Source of the DNA: Perca fluviatilis | Taxonomy: Eukaryota; Chordata; Actinopteri; Perciformes; Percidae | Length of the DNA stretch: 64,000 bases | Direction: 5' to 3' | Assembly: GCF_010015445.1 (NCBI RefSeq) | Contig: NC_053134.1 | Location: forward strand, 9,495,265 to 9,559,264 | In this document: piece after piece, positions 11,622 through 24,967 of the stretch | Layout of the letters: each line of letters begins with the position of its first letter | Numbering within the stretch: position 1 is the first letter of the stretch | The notes under the pieces: model-generated | What the model was told of the DNA's origin: nothing | What the model saw: only the letters and a program-made list of their open reading frames with translations | Database searches by the model: none | Program-made: the position numbers and the translations under genes

Positions 11622-12219
11622 CCTCCATTCCCCTTGCACATGGATGGCAGGCAGGATATTGCTTGTCAAAGTAATACATTTCTGTAAAAGTCAGGGATCA
11701 TGTGGATAATTTTTACGTTCAGCTTATGAGTTTGAGGAATTCCTCCATTGGACTTGGGTTCAAATCCCATTTCCAACAAGCAGTGCACACCTTGTGTCTG
11801 CCCTGTCCTTCTACACTTTTCTGACCTGTAGTCCCCATTTGCGTTAAGTGGGAAGAAGTAGACAGACCGAGAAAGAGGGGAAAGGAAGAGTAGTGGTATG
11901 GAAGGGAAGAAAAAGAAAACGGGCTGAGAGTTTAAGAGGAGTCGAGCCTTTGGCGCAGACGGGGAGTGGAAACAGTTGCCATGGAAACCCCACCCTGTCT
12001 CCAATGACTCAATGAGTAAGTGAGGGGAGATAAAAGAGAAGAGAGAGTAAATGGAGGGATGAGAGAAAGTGAGCTTTTGACTAAAGGTGTTTGTCTGATC
12101 TGCCTAACCTTTGTCAGTAAGGAAGAATATAAAGAGACAAATTAATATACGTGCAGAACAAACACCAGGTTTCCTGTTTCTCGTTCAACAACACAGAAAA
12201 ACAACCTAACAATGCAGCG
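11619..12219. other. Intronic sequence, nothing recognised
   Basis: No element boundaries or exon found; purine-rich around 11860-12080. Confidence 0.5.
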
Positions 12220-12471
12220 TCACCTTAAGTCTACCTCTATCTTAAAAGCCTCTATCTGCTCCTCATTCACGGGCCCCGGCTCGGAGCTCTGCGGTGAGGC
12301 TCCCCTCTGTCTGGGCTCCTCGGTGAGACTCAAACTTCTGGCGTTTATTAAGTTTCTCACAGAGATGTTAAATAATGAATGAAGGGGCACTGGGGAGCTG
12401 TTAGTCTTTTTATTATCCTGATTATTACTGTCATCCATCAGACATCAGGCTATTAAACAGCATGTGACAAA
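12220..12471 (-). other. Unidentified open frame behind a strong splice acceptor
   Basis: On the minus strand a good acceptor (pyrimidine-rich, ending CTCTTTCCTTAG; AG at 12472-12473) is followed by an ATG at 12438 and a 72-codon frame. The frame includes SLFNISVRNLINARSLSL and EEPRQRGASPQSSEP and ends in TGA at 12220-12222. The residue mix is protein-like and not repeat-derived. A possible donor (AAG|GTGACG) overlaps the stop. It lies downstream of the magi2 exon on the same strand. I recognise no family; it could be an alternative exon, a processed scrap or chance. Confidence 0.25.
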
Positions 12472-12473
12472 CT

Positions 12474-13289
12474 AAGGAAAGAGAAAAGGGCCAGTCACAT
12501 GTCCCTGGCAGATAACATCGGGCAGAATTCAGGTTTATAATGTGCTCTTACAGGTTGCATGTTGGACTTTTTGGCGAGCACCAAATTGAGCAAAATAAAA
12601 AAATGAATGCACTTACTTATTCAGTCAGATGTTGTTTGTGACATAATGCACACACTGATGCAAAGCAAAACAACGAAAAAGAGGTCGCGGGAAGAAAAAC
12701 TGATAATGAACAGAGGAAAGTAACGATAAGGACTGTGCAGCGGAGCAGCAGGAGAGTAAGTGCGAGACAGACAGAGATTCATATTTCCTGCTATGCCGCA
12801 AGACTCCAGGATGATCAAACCAACAACTGTGGATAGACAGATGGACTTTCAGTCTCTCTCTCATTAGTAAACACCAACAGCATTGTGCACAGTTGCCCCA
12901 GCCATTAACACAAACTCAATGCCCCTGGGGGCATCAAACTCCCCATTAACTCACAGTCTCAACCACTACTTCCTGCTATTGAGGCATATGTTGTTTGTGC
13001 ATGCATGTAAAGGCCAAAGCACACAAACACATGGATACATGGAAGCACTTACAAGAACTTCAAGAATTCAATGAAGCAGTAAAATAGACATGCACTTGCA
13101 CACTTTAAAGACAGATGTGGGAACATCCAATCACACCCATCATAAACTTGAAATCTCCATTAGCGGATGTTCACTGGGATGTTTGGTTTAAGGGTCCCTC
13201 TTCTGCGATCACCACACATGTCAGCCAAGCTATTATCGATGGAGCCAGCATTCCCAAAAGCATAATTGTGAGGGGTTAATGGTAGCCAT
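12474..13289. other. Intronic sequence, nothing recognised
   Basis: No exon, RNA gene or transposon terminus identified. Confidence 0.5.
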
Positions 13290-13737
13290 TATGGTTGGAC
13301 GATATATACCGTAAGAGGACAAAGATTTGTCTGAGGTATTGCCATACTTGTTCATTTTCAGAGGTAGCTTTCCCCAATCTGCCAGGCTGCTTTAAACTAT
13401 TGTGGACAATGCTGCCAATAGAGAGCAGGACTGCTTATTGCCAATATATTCGATTTACAGGATTTATGCATCATTGTGACGAAGTACCTGGATTTAGTCA
13501 TTCCAATCTATTAATTAAAATGTTGCACTAAAGCTCTTAATGAAATGAGACAATACTCAGTACTTTTCCTTTTCAAGTATTTCATTCACACAGGAGTATA
13601 CAAAAATAGGCTTTAACACATTTCATTTAGACTATTCATTTATTGAATTACAAGAAAACATGCTATATTGTGATATATATCGTTATCAAGATATAAAATT
13701 ACTTATATCGGGATAGAAGATTTGGCCATATCGTGGT
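13290..13737. mobile_element. Degenerate hAT-like element
   Basis: The left side has GGTTGGACGATATATACCG near 13294. The right side has tatcggg...agatttggccatatcgtgg ending near 13737. These resemble the TAGGG(C/T)TGG(A/G)CGATAT inverted ends of fish hAT MITEs, with AT-rich TATCG-type subterminal sequence. The extreme right end and a target duplication are not preserved, so the limits are approximate. Confidence 0.45.
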
Positions 13738-13768
13738 TGCCACACTCTGGGTCGCAAGCTAGAGATTA

Positions 13769-13957
13769 TTTTAAAGATCATTTTTGGGGCTTTTTGGCCC
13801 TTATTTGGTAGGACAGATGAAGACAGTGGGTAGAGAGAGGGGGGGATGACATGAAGCAAAGGGTCGCGGACGGACTCGAACACAGGCCGATGCGGTAAGG
13901 ACTGAGCCTTAGTACATGGGGCGCATGCTCAAACACAGTGAGCTACCAGGGCGCCCC
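13769..13957 (-). mobile_element. tRNA-derived SINE (GGGCGCCC type)
   Basis: Minus-strand copy: the head GGGGCGCCCTGGTAGCTCAC is at 13957 and the tail (TTTAAAGATCATTTTTGGGG on the plus strand) starts near 13769. The AAAGGGTCGCGGACGGACTCG block corresponds to the conserved body and B box. No clean target duplication was found. Confidence 0.85.
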
Positions 13958-14837
13958 AAGAGCAGAAAAATCTAACCGATTTCTGCTACTGTACACAAAA
14001 TGCTGTTCATTTTTCAGACTTTCCTTTAATCTCTGCTTGTTTTTCTCAACAATTACTCGATCATTTTAGTATCACTGATTTAGCAAAAGTTCTTGCAAAA
14101 GTGCATTACATTATTAGACACCATTTTTTGTTCCATTGTCCAATCCATACATTTCACACCCCAATAAAATGGCAAAAAGCAAATATTGTGCACTAGGTAG
14201 CAGAAAAGAAATGGTTTCAGACACAGCAATAGTCGGTGTGTACATTGTCATGCCATTTAGAGAAGGTTAGAGAAAGGGGAACTGCAAAACCGAAAGAGTA
14301 TCTCTTAACCTTTTTACGTGCAGTTGACCTCTTCATCATCAGCTCTATTACTCCCAGACAGTCACTACTCTTCACTAGGTACTTCACAATGTCAATATAG
14401 CTATAAGGCAGTGCTCAGAACAATATGAGCATGTCTTTAGGCTTGTGTAAAGATGAACAGAGAGAATGCAAGAGAAAGAGGAAGGCAACCAAGAACACAA
14501 GAAAGAGAATAGAATAGATAACAAAGTGGCCAATGAGCCACGTAATCCTGGTGACCTTCATATTTTTTATATCACATAATTTCCCTGCGACAGAGGCACT
14601 GCGCTTATTCATTTTTGATTTAGTATTTGGGGGGAAACATGAGACGCACTTGTGTTTTTAATCTTTCAGTTGATGTCCCAGCCCAACCTTCAAGTTATGT
14701 ACTCTGAATGTCTAAGTTTACACTAAATACATGCACGCTAAATCAAACGCTCAGAAATTAGTTCAAAACCTCTTTTCATATATTTGTCTGCTAGGCTCTA
14801 GAGGCTTCATATGAAAGTACACACACTGCCTATAAAT

Positions 14838-14839
<2 letters not shown>
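13958..14839. other. Intronic sequence, nothing recognised
   Basis: AT-rich DNA without recognisable coding or transposon structure. Confidence 0.5.

Positions 14840-14887
<48 letters not shown>
14840..14887. repeat. (GT)n microsatellite
   Basis: Uninterrupted dinucleotide tract of about 48 bp. Confidence 0.97.
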
Positions 14888-14889
<2 letters not shown>

Positions 14890-15471
14890 AAGTCGCTTTA
14901 TAAAAATCTATATATTTAATTGCCATGTTTTCCAGTTCAATTTTACCTAAATAATTCAACCGTTCTCGATCGGCGTAGCCCACTTAGGCATCACAACTAG
15001 TCTACCCACACTTTATTCCTCTCCGCTCTCTATCTCCCCCATCAAATCTATGTGGATTACCAGACGATAGGCCTGATTTCACATGGGCTCAGGCTATTAA
15101 CGCTTTGACCTTGGATTTCAACCAGGCAATTTGTCTAAGAGCTGGCACAGCCTTAGCTGCCCTGGCTGACTCCGTCCAAGCTCCACGATTGGTATGAGTG
15201 ACGGTAACTCTCCTACTGTCTGCCCGTCCGCCTCCATCCTGCTGAAGAAATGTCTCTCCTTTGCCACTCAAGGGTTTTGTTTAAATTGCTGTGATGAACT
15301 ACTTCAGATCTATCACTTATAATTCTCTTTTCTCTTTTGCCCCTTATTCTGAATTAGATTTATCACTCATCATAGATCTCACCAGGCATCCATGTATCTC
15401 TCCGTTTCTAAATTTTCGATTTTTAGATAGACAGTTCTTTTTTCTCCTACATAGTGAAAAAGTAATCTCCC
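14888..15471. other. Intronic sequence with one weak open stretch
   Basis: Plus-strand codons at about 15017-15198 stay open (including TWAQAINALTLDFNQAICL) without an ATG. No family is recognised and no splice sites frame it; it may be chance or an old retroelement scrap. Confidence 0.3.
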
Positions 15472-15855
15472 TTAAAGCTTAAGTGCGTAACTTTTTTTAT
15501 AATAATGGACATCTGTTACATTCAAGCCATCGCCAAATGAGTTGCTACAAAGCTAATTAAGACCATCAGCTCCACAAAACTCTGTATTTCTCAGCATGCC
15601 TGCGTTTAGAATTTGGTGTCGTCCGGCGACTTTTACACGGAGAAACTCAAGTAAAGATAAATACGTCTTCTGAAGAGTCCATCCTGTTTTTGTAATCCTC
15701 AGTGTCCTCCTTGGCTACTAGCAGATGCGTGGAGGAGGGGTGGGGGGTGAAGCGCAATCACGGAAGGCTTGTGTCATGTGGATGCACCGACAGAATTGTT
15801 GTCATTGCTTAGAATTCCTCACGGGGGAGACAGAAACTACGCACTATAGCTTTAA
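15472..15855. mobile_element. TTAA-flanked MITE, uninterrupted copy
   Basis: The ends are TTAA|AGCTTAAGTGCGTAAC at 15472 and TACGCACTATAGCT|TTAA ending at 15855. The inverted repeats are about 14 bp with few mismatches. The interior is homologous, in the opposite orientation, to the element at 27772-28799; this copy lacks the second MITE inserted there. The AGC termini with TTAA duplication point to a Kolobok-like origin, less likely piggyBac. Confidence 0.88.
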
Positions 15856-16050
15856 TCATATGTCCACAAGTGGATCTTTTCGAACAATTTACACCTGGTA
15901 TTAATATACGATCTACATCTGGAAACATTATCTGGATAATGATATTCAAGGTATCGCAGGTACTGACCTTTCAAGTTGTTGGGCTGATTGTTTTTTCTTA
16001 CAAATATGATACTGTTGGACAGATTGCAATTATACTTGGCTGAGATCCAA

Positions 16051-16219
16051 TCACAATGCAAGCCTTTTTTCTTTAAGATAATTTTTGGGTCATTTTAGGC
16101 CTAATATTTTAGACATGGGGGAGAGAGAGGGCGGGGAACGACATGCAGCAAAGGGCCGCAGGTCGGAGTCATATCCAGCCCGCGCCCGCTGCGCCGAGGA
16201 GTACACCTCTATATATGGG

Positions 16220-16297
<78 letters not shown>

Positions 16298-16340
16298 GGT
16301 TGCTCTACAAGGTGAGCAACCCAGGCACCCTCACAATGCA
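16051..16340 (-). mobile_element. tRNA-derived SINE expanded by an internal (TA)n tract
   Basis: Minus-strand copy with body 16061-16330. The AAAGGGCCGCAGGTCGGAGTC body and the GAGGAGTACACCTCTATATATG linker are well kept. It is flanked by an exact 10-bp duplication, tcacaatgca, at 16051-16060 and 16331-16340. The ATATATGGGC site between body and head, present in other copies, has grown to 74 bp of TA, making this SINE about 270 bp instead of about 200. Confidence 0.93.
16221..16294. repeat. (TA)n microsatellite born inside a SINE
   Basis: A 74-bp pure TA tract located where the same SINE at 4067-4266 has only CCATATATAGAGG. The tyrosine/isoleucine open frames across it are artefacts. Confidence 0.96.
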
Positions 16341-16487
16341 TGTAATTTTCGCACAAGAATAAAGTTAAAAAAGGAGACGTTTTCCAACCACTGTGAAACT
16401 GACTACGTAACTTGACTTAACCTCAGCCGAGGTGAATGTTGTTAGAAAGTAGTAGTCGCCTCAAGGCTTGTGTTTGACCAATCCAAA

Positions 16488-17002
16488 ATATTCAGTAGGG
16501 GTGGGGGAAAGAAAAAATAAATCATATGCATCGTGATCTTCTTGCCACGATTTTTAAGTCTATTTTTTTTTTTACCTTAGAATCGATAATGTTTTTTATT
16601 TTTTACCAGTGGTTCACCTAAATATTTTGTTTATACGGTCCCGCTGACGGCGATTACATCATATCCGTTTTCAGCAAAACAGAGCGAAAGCAGAAAACAC
16701 AAATGTACTTCTTTACAAATGAAATAAATGTCAGACTGACTGACTGACCTGTGATCTGCATTCTTCTTAGAAAACAATTAGTTTTTAGAAATGTCTGATG
16801 ATATATTGTCTCTAGAAGTGTATTATTCAACTTTTGTTTTTGTTAAAGAAGGAAAAGAAAATCGCAATACTCAATACTATCGAATCGCAATACTTCTAGA
16901 ATCGCAATGAATGAAAATCACAATACTAATCAAATCGGCACCCATGTATCGGGAAAGAATCAAATCGGGACTAAAGCATATCGTCCCAGCCCTAATATTC
17001 AG
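16488..17002. mobile_element. hAT MITE (TAGGGGTGGG ends)
   Basis: Element 16496-16994. It starts TAGGGGTGGGGG and ends CCCAGCCCTA, with an exact 8-bp duplication, atattcag, at 16488-16495 and 16995-17002. The interior is AT-rich with repeated ATCGCAATAC-like motifs; no coding relic. Confidence 0.9.
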
Positions 17003-17272
17003 TGCAACAAACTCTGCCTTGTTCCTGGGTCAGTGAGAAGTCCTACCTCCAGAGAAAGGGCTTTTTAGAGCCAAGAAACTTTGGCCTAAGAAGTTAATCT
17101 AGGGCCTAGTTCCTGTTGTTCGAAACACATGAAACGTTCTTGAGATCCCTGTAAAACTTCCTGCAGAAAAGGTCTACAAGGCTTCAACTGCCATAAGACT
17201 TCTCTAATCTAGTTAGTGTCCTTAACCATCTGTCAGCCCATCAAGATTCCACTGTATTTCATCAGCAGTATA
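17003..17272. other. Intronic spacer, nothing recognised
   Basis: No feature seen between the two hAT elements. Confidence 0.5.
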
Positions 17273-17931
17273 CTTCATCTTATGGCTGGGCGATATGGCC
17301 TAAAAATAAAATCCTCGATTTTTTCTAAATAAATCCGATTTAAGATTTAAATAGATTTTTTTTCTCCCCCTACTTAAAATCAATCTGCAGATCACAAAGA
17401 AATTGTTCAAAACAAGTTTTAACTTTATTTTGACTCATACACACACGCACACACGCATATATATATTCAACAACAACAAAACGGATGCGTGAGATAAAGC
17501 AGTTTTCACACATACAGGTAATTCACTTCTTGTTCCTCGCAAAAAGTTCAAATCATTTTAACGTTATTGCGCAACCTTGCCCCTATTTTCACCTGTTGCT
17601 GAGTAATGTACTAACATCCCATGGTCTCTTGAACGTAGCCACCTGTAGCAAGCTCCTTCGTAGTAACTAACGGTAAAAACAAACGTCGAAGAGGAGCTCC
17701 ATGCTACATAGCAGCGATTGTTAGTTGTTTAAGCCACTACAGACCTCCGTCTCCGCAACAGAGTTCCTCAACACCGCCTCTGGTGCCCCGCATGGTGCTC
17801 CTTCAGGTCAGCGGTAGCTGGTGGTTCACTTATCCGAGAATAGGTGACTCTCGGCCGGAGACAGGGAACCGCGAGCTGCCGGTCATTTCGGCGGAGATTA
17901 CGGATAAGTAAGTAATGAAATGACTAGTTAT

Positions 17932-18007
<76 letters not shown>

Positions 18008-18227
18008 TAATGTTAGTCCCTGTCGCTGCCATGTTGTTTGTGTATCTCTACGGCAAACACGCAGGGGGGGGGGGGAGGGCTGAGCCCAGTTCAGAGCTAC
18101 GGGAGCCCAGAGGGGAGCATCGCTGGATGTTAAGGAGAAAATCGATTTTCATTTAAACAAAATCGACGTTAACTACACATTCGAGTTAATGGATAAAATC
18201 GATTTATCGCCCAGCCCTATTTCATCT
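17273..18227. mobile_element. hAT element (GGCTGGGCGATA ends) with AT tract
   Basis: Element 17281-18219. It starts TATGGCTGGGCGATATGGCC and ends TTATCGCCCAGCCCTA. The flanks are cttcatct (17273-17280) and tttcatct (18220-18227), an 8-bp duplication with one change. The interior includes a GC-rich part and a 66-bp AT microsatellite. No transposase relic recognised. Confidence 0.87.
17935..18000. repeat. (AT)n microsatellite
   Basis: About 66 bp of pure TA/AT within the hAT element. Confidence 0.96.
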
Positions 18228-19378
18228 ATCCATCAAACCATTCATTTGTCATTGTACTAAAGATTGCTTAATGTGACTAACTATATTCTTTCGTTTGACC
18301 AGGATGGTCTGTTGGGATCTAAATCTCCTTTTCATGAGAGTTCTGGCCCAAATGGTAGCACTGCTGCTGCCCGATCCATACCGGAAACCCAATTTGTTCT
18401 AAGCATGTGCTTAACAATGATGTCACATAAACCAACATGGCCACCATGTACGTATTAAAGGAAGAAGAGTAAGGAAAGGTGTAAAAACAGGGTTGGGAAA
18501 AAAAATCCTAAAAAAGTGGAAGCAAACCACACAGGACAGGACATAAAATGAAAAGAAAATTGCACCATTTACAAAAATGTGTACGTGTTTACCAGTAGTG
18601 TTTACCAAACATGGATCCATCCGTGAGTACAGATATTAAAAAGCTACACCAGCTCAGTCATGACTCGGCCTCTTCCTTCCTCTCAGCAGCACTGAGGCTC
18701 ATTGTTGAAGCTTCATTAATGCATCAGTTAACCTCCCCTTGCCTTTCTTTCTCTCTGCAACAGTTTATCTGCAGTCCATTTACTTATGTGGTTGTCAGAG
18801 TCCGTGTCCCATCATTATGCCTCCTCCCACTTTCCCCCCACTCCCTTTTGTGTGTCTCTCTCTCTCTCTCTATTTGTTCTCCCATTTGTTCTCCCTCCTC
18901 ACTGCTCACCTCTTTCTCTATCTCCAATGTCTCACCGGCAGCCACTCTGTGAGTGGTTATCAGAGAAAATTACACTTCTGTTGCAAACAAATAGCTTTTT
19001 TTTTTTTTCCTCCGTTTTACTGTTGTATTCTGTTCAGAGAGGGAGACAGAAACGTGTCTCTAGTGAAATCTGCCTTCTCCTGGCCTTGAAGAATGCACCT
19101 CCATTAAGGATTCAGGGGAGAGTTAGCCAACAGACAGCTGGGCCTAATGGCACGACTAGGCTAATGCAGAGCTAACACACAAACACAGTACACACAGATA
19201 AGAGCTTCTACACACACACAAATAGACGCCATTTAATATCACAGCCTATTGACTAATGGCAATGAGCGTATGTTCAGCAAAAAATGGCAAATAGGAATCA
19301 GAAGAATATGGATTAAACATCAGTAAGTCTAAGCTTGTATAAGCACTGGGGGCTTAATAAGACTGATAAAGGCCGCGA

Positions 19379-19379
<1 letters not shown>
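18228..19379. other. Intronic sequence with pyrimidine-rich stretch
   Basis: CT-rich DNA at about 18815-18915, with a short (CT)n near 18856-18871, produces overlapping leucine/serine-rich open frames. No exon or transposon recognised. Confidence 0.55.

Positions 19380-19419
<40 letters not shown>
19380..19419. repeat. (CA)n microsatellite
   Basis: 40-bp pure dinucleotide tract. Confidence 0.96.
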
Positions 19420-19424
<5 letters not shown>

Positions 19425-19636
19425 AGAGCAGAGAATGCTAAGCATCAATATCTTAAAGCCTTCCAAATGTGATCTTTGATTGTCTACACACACAACACTC
19501 AGCTGCTCAACTGGGTGATGCGGTTAATGTGGCTAATTGGAGACTGAGGGCTGCACTTGATTTCATAGAATCAAACATCCAGAGAAGCCTGAATCCAGCT
19601 AAACAAACTCTCCAGCAGCTAATTGATTACCACCAC

Positions 19637-20580
19637 TAGGCTTGCAAAGGGTTGGAAATTTCAGGTAAATTTCAATAAAATGTCCAAGGGAAATTAAGCT
19701 TGGAATTTGGTGAACTTTTGCACAATTTCGATATTGAAATCGCACTTATTGAAGAGGAAAATACTCACAAAAACACAAGACCACTTAGGTCTTTTGGCAT
19801 GTTTTGGTTAGAAGTATACTCTTGTGACTGCATTCAGCAGCACACTCTTCCATCACACGTACAAACAGTCGTCCATCACAGCGTACCATTAAATAGAAAT
19901 TAACCCTCTGCATACTGTGCGGCCCACACTTCCGCAATGTCTGAGCCAAAGCACCACATGCTTTCATGTAAGTTTTGATTATATTACTGCAGTGATTATA
20001 TGTTAGATTTTTTTTATGATATTTCAGTTAACCAGCAGAATGTATCTAGTATACAGTTTATAACTTGTTAAAACCTTCTCCTAGTTTTTGCTAGCTAGCT
20101 GTTACCATGTGGGATGTGGCTTGATTGAGCATGCTATTTGAGGAGTTTAATTAATCTGTTTGCACACAAAGTGCACACAAAGTACCTTTCCCCATTTGTT
20201 AACTTGCTAGTTAGCTTAACTTACCACACGGCACATGTCACACTATGTATTTGACGAATGAATGGATTCATTTGGCATATTAGCCCTTGTATTGTCCTTT
20301 GTGTCATGGGGACTTGGTTAGTTTATTTACATTTTGTATTGTATTGATGATGTAAAATAAACTGAACTGGGTCCCGGGGACCCGAAGGGCAACACAAGGG
20401 CTTAATGGATTATTTCTGCTAATGATACGTTAGTTTCTATCTGCATATAACATTCAACCCGAGCAGATAACCCCTATACTTCCATTTTATTCCTGTTATT
20501 TCCCATTAATTCCCATAAACTCCCATGGAAAATTTCTACCTTGGATATTCCCGAAAAAGATAGTATTTGGAATGATAAGG
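19637..20580. mobile_element. Possible degenerate hAT-like element
   Basis: The left side (TAGGCTTGCAAAGGGTTGGAAATTTC at 19637-19662) and the right side (ggaaaatttctaccttggatattcccg at about 20526-20554) show weak inverted similarity (GGAAATTT motifs) like a fish hAT with TAGGCTTGCAA ends. The right terminus and target duplication are lost. The MITE at 20281 would be a later insertion. Confidence 0.3.
20281..20404. mobile_element. Short MITE (AGCCCTTGTRTTG ends)
   Basis: The left end, TAGCCCTTGTATTGTCC, and the right end, GGGCAACACAAGGGCTTA, are inverted repeats about 17 bp long around a 124-bp element that contains GGGTCCCGGGGACCC. It shares its terminal motif with the larger element at 57897-58440. 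Target duplication not resolved. Confidence 0.75.
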
Positions 20581-20716
20581 GAGTATAATGTTATAAGAAG
20601 AAAGAACTATTGTCCCTCCCTGCCTCCCACTTTCTGTGCTTGTGTATGCACCCTGCTGCCCTCAAGTAAAGACTATAAATAGGAGTTTAGCAGTTAGTTA
20701 TTTTCCCTGGAGCTCA

Positions 20717-22487
<1,771 letters not shown>

Positions 22488-22675
22488 TCCATCAGAGCTG
22501 AACTCATTCACAGAGCGCTGCATTACAATCAAGCAAACCTGAATTACAGAGACTGTCTCTGTCTGTGTCTCTGTCAAAGATATGGATGCAGCACGACCAG
22601 TCAATTTCTACATTTGCATGAGAAAAGAAGCCAAGCCAATGAATCGGCATACTGAAAAGGTGAGCAGACTCAAAA

Positions 22676-22676
<1 letters not shown>

Positions 22677-22745
<69 letters not shown>
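22677..22745. repeat. (CA)n microsatellite
   Basis: About 69 bp of CA, followed by a CACG/CATG-interrupted tail to about 22768. Lies less than 200 bp from the previous AC tract, same strand sense. Confidence 0.97.
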
Positions 22746-22749
<4 letters not shown>

Positions 22750-22769
22750 GCATGCACGCACGCATGCAT

Positions 22770-23810
22770 ATTAAGACTCTAAATGGCACCTCTTGTGCAG
22801 ACAGCGGTTGTGCAGCCAGTATAGTGTCAGAGTCCTCTTTCCACAGGTTTTGTGATGCAAATAATCTCCGCTGGAGGAAATCTTGCTTGCTGGATCTTTC
22901 ACGCCGGAGTCCCCCTCTGTACTGTCCTGTCCCTCAGGTCCCCAACTCTGTCTCCGTTTGCCCCAATCTAGCCGCTGCCAGCCAGCCCGGGAAACAAATC
23001 ACCTCTCGCTCTCTCTGCACTCCACGGTGGAGAGATGAAACAGGAGAGCGCGGAAGAATGCGTGACTGAGAGACACCGAGGCAAAGAGAGAGTGTGTGAG
23101 AGAGAGAGAGCGGGAAAGAGGAGAGCAAGGGGAGAGAAGTGTGTGAGTGAGGGAGAGCGACCGTTGAAGCGCGGCTCTGGCGGTGGGGACCAATCTCACA
23201 GAGATCCCTTTTTTTCCCCTCTTGGATCCCTCCAGATTCTCAGGTTCTACAATGCCCCCCATCTGCAGCACGGGGCACTACATCTGTTTTATATGCCTTT
23301 ACCGGATTAAACGCCATCCCCTGACACATCACACGTCCCCAGGGCTTATAGCATCCACATGGTCTGGATCTGACCTTCCTCCACTGTTAACAACCACATG
23401 GTGAAACTAAAAATTATGTTTCAGCCAAACATACTGATGTCTTATTTCAGCAGAAAAAAAAAAAATCACACATCAGCCCGTTGCTACTTTGCGATTAGGA
23501 ATCAGTGGTTTCTGGTGACTCTTCTGTTTTGGAAATGTTGTCCACTCTTGTCATGCATTCTTTCCATTTATATCCCTCTCCACTTCTCCTTTTTTTTTCG
23601 ATTTGGTGATGATATATTTATGTGCCTGTACACACTTTGGCAAGCCCACAAACACAGCTTGACTAGTCCATCGAGATGGAACTGAACAATGTCAGATTTT
23701 ATGGGTGTCACATCAGATTTCAAAGCCATCAAAAAAAGAACATTTTGCAGACTTTGACATCTATACATAAATAAGATGTGTCCTTTCTGATGTCTGTGTT
23801 TAATGTACAG
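22770..23810. other. Intronic sequence with purine-rich block
   Basis: A GAGA-rich block lies at about 23060-23160. No exon or transposon recognised. Confidence 0.5.
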
Positions 23811-23845
23811 TAGGGATGCAGCAAACCATTATTTTCATTCACACA
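23811..23845 (+). mobile_element. Solitary hAT left tip
   Basis: TAGGGATGCAGCAAACCATTATTTTCATT resembles the TAGGGCTGCAACTAACGATTATTTTCAT terminus of fish hAT MITEs. No right end is nearby, so this is a truncated piece. Confidence 0.45.
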
Positions 23846-24558
23846 CATTCACAGAGGAAGGCAGCTCATTCACACGCTGGAGAAGCTGGAACCAGCAAAT
23901 GTTTGTCACATTTTGGCTTGATAAATGACTCAAACCAGAGGCTTCCAAATTAGTTTCAAGGATAGCCTAAAAACATTAAAGCCCTCTAAACCCATCTACA
24001 TCCCAAATGGGGGAAAATTAATTTTTTATCAAAATATGGGGCAAAGTTGGATTCTGTTTAAATAACATTATCAAGAACATACTGTTACATGCATCCCGTA
24101 TCGTGCAAGATTCTGTCGTGCAAATGAAAAAATGCTTCAGTTAAACTTTTGCACACCAAGATTTTAAGACACAAAAAGACAAAAGAATTTCCTGCTATAC
24201 TGACTGCGAACTTGAGAGCAAGACAGGCTTCTTCAAATTTTGGATTTAACTTGCGCGTTTGATCGACGAGCCTCAGCAGTTTTTCGTCTCTTCCCCCGTC
24301 AAAAATCTGTCCATATTAAACTTTGCGTGCTATTTCTAAATCTTCGTAGCATCTTCAAGCATCAGAGAGCACTCTTTGTTAAGTCATTGGTCCCAAATAA
24401 ATCAGATTCAGTCAACTTCAACCTTCAGAGGAGCTGAGCTTAAGTACGTCAGAATGAGCTTCCTTTCACTGGCACTGAGGAGCAGTTAGAACACACACAC
24501 ACTGGTGACTGCAGCTCTCACTCAATATGGCACAGCATTTGGCCATGTATTCAAAAAT

Positions 24559-24561
<3 letters not shown>
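23846..24561. other. Intronic sequence, nothing recognised
   Basis: No feature seen. Confidence 0.5.

Positions 24562-24632
<71 letters not shown>
24562..24632. repeat. (GT)n microsatellite
   Basis: 71-bp pure tract. Confidence 0.97.
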
Positions 24633-24633
<1 letters not shown>

Positions 24634-24967
24634 ACATACATCAGCGCAAGAGAGTCCAATGGTAGCAGCGGCTTCACTGGTCTGGAGTCAGTGAGGTGCA
24701 TGAGGGTGAAGGAGGTCGTCTAAACAGATGTTTTTCTCTCCAGGCTGTTCCTCATCCGTTCTCGCAGCTCTGACAGCGCCGCTATCATGACATCACTGAT
24801 ATGTGACGCTGCCGACGGGGGAAAGGTAAATGACAGAGGGAACGTGCGGGGGGAGAGGTTGGAGGTAGAAAAGGAGACCGTAGAGGCTGCGGATTGACAG
24901 AGCCTCCAGAAAATCTACTCGCTGGTGTATGAGCCAATCAGCAGAACATGACAACAAACCCAAAAAG
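24633..24967. other. Intronic sequence, nothing recognised
   Basis: No feature seen between the GT tract and the next hAT. Confidence 0.5.

Noticed and set aside
16085..16415. Tyr-Ile repeat frames on both strands
   Set aside because: They cross the TA microsatellite inside a SINE; no protein origin.
17935..18000. AT-rich tract as a replication origin or matrix attachment site
   Set aside because: A simple AT microsatellite within a transposon; nothing else supports a functional role.
18611..19175. Three overlapping 113-129 codon frames
   Set aside because: They arise from a pyrimidine-rich, stop-poor stretch giving Leu/Ser/Pro-rich text in all three frames.
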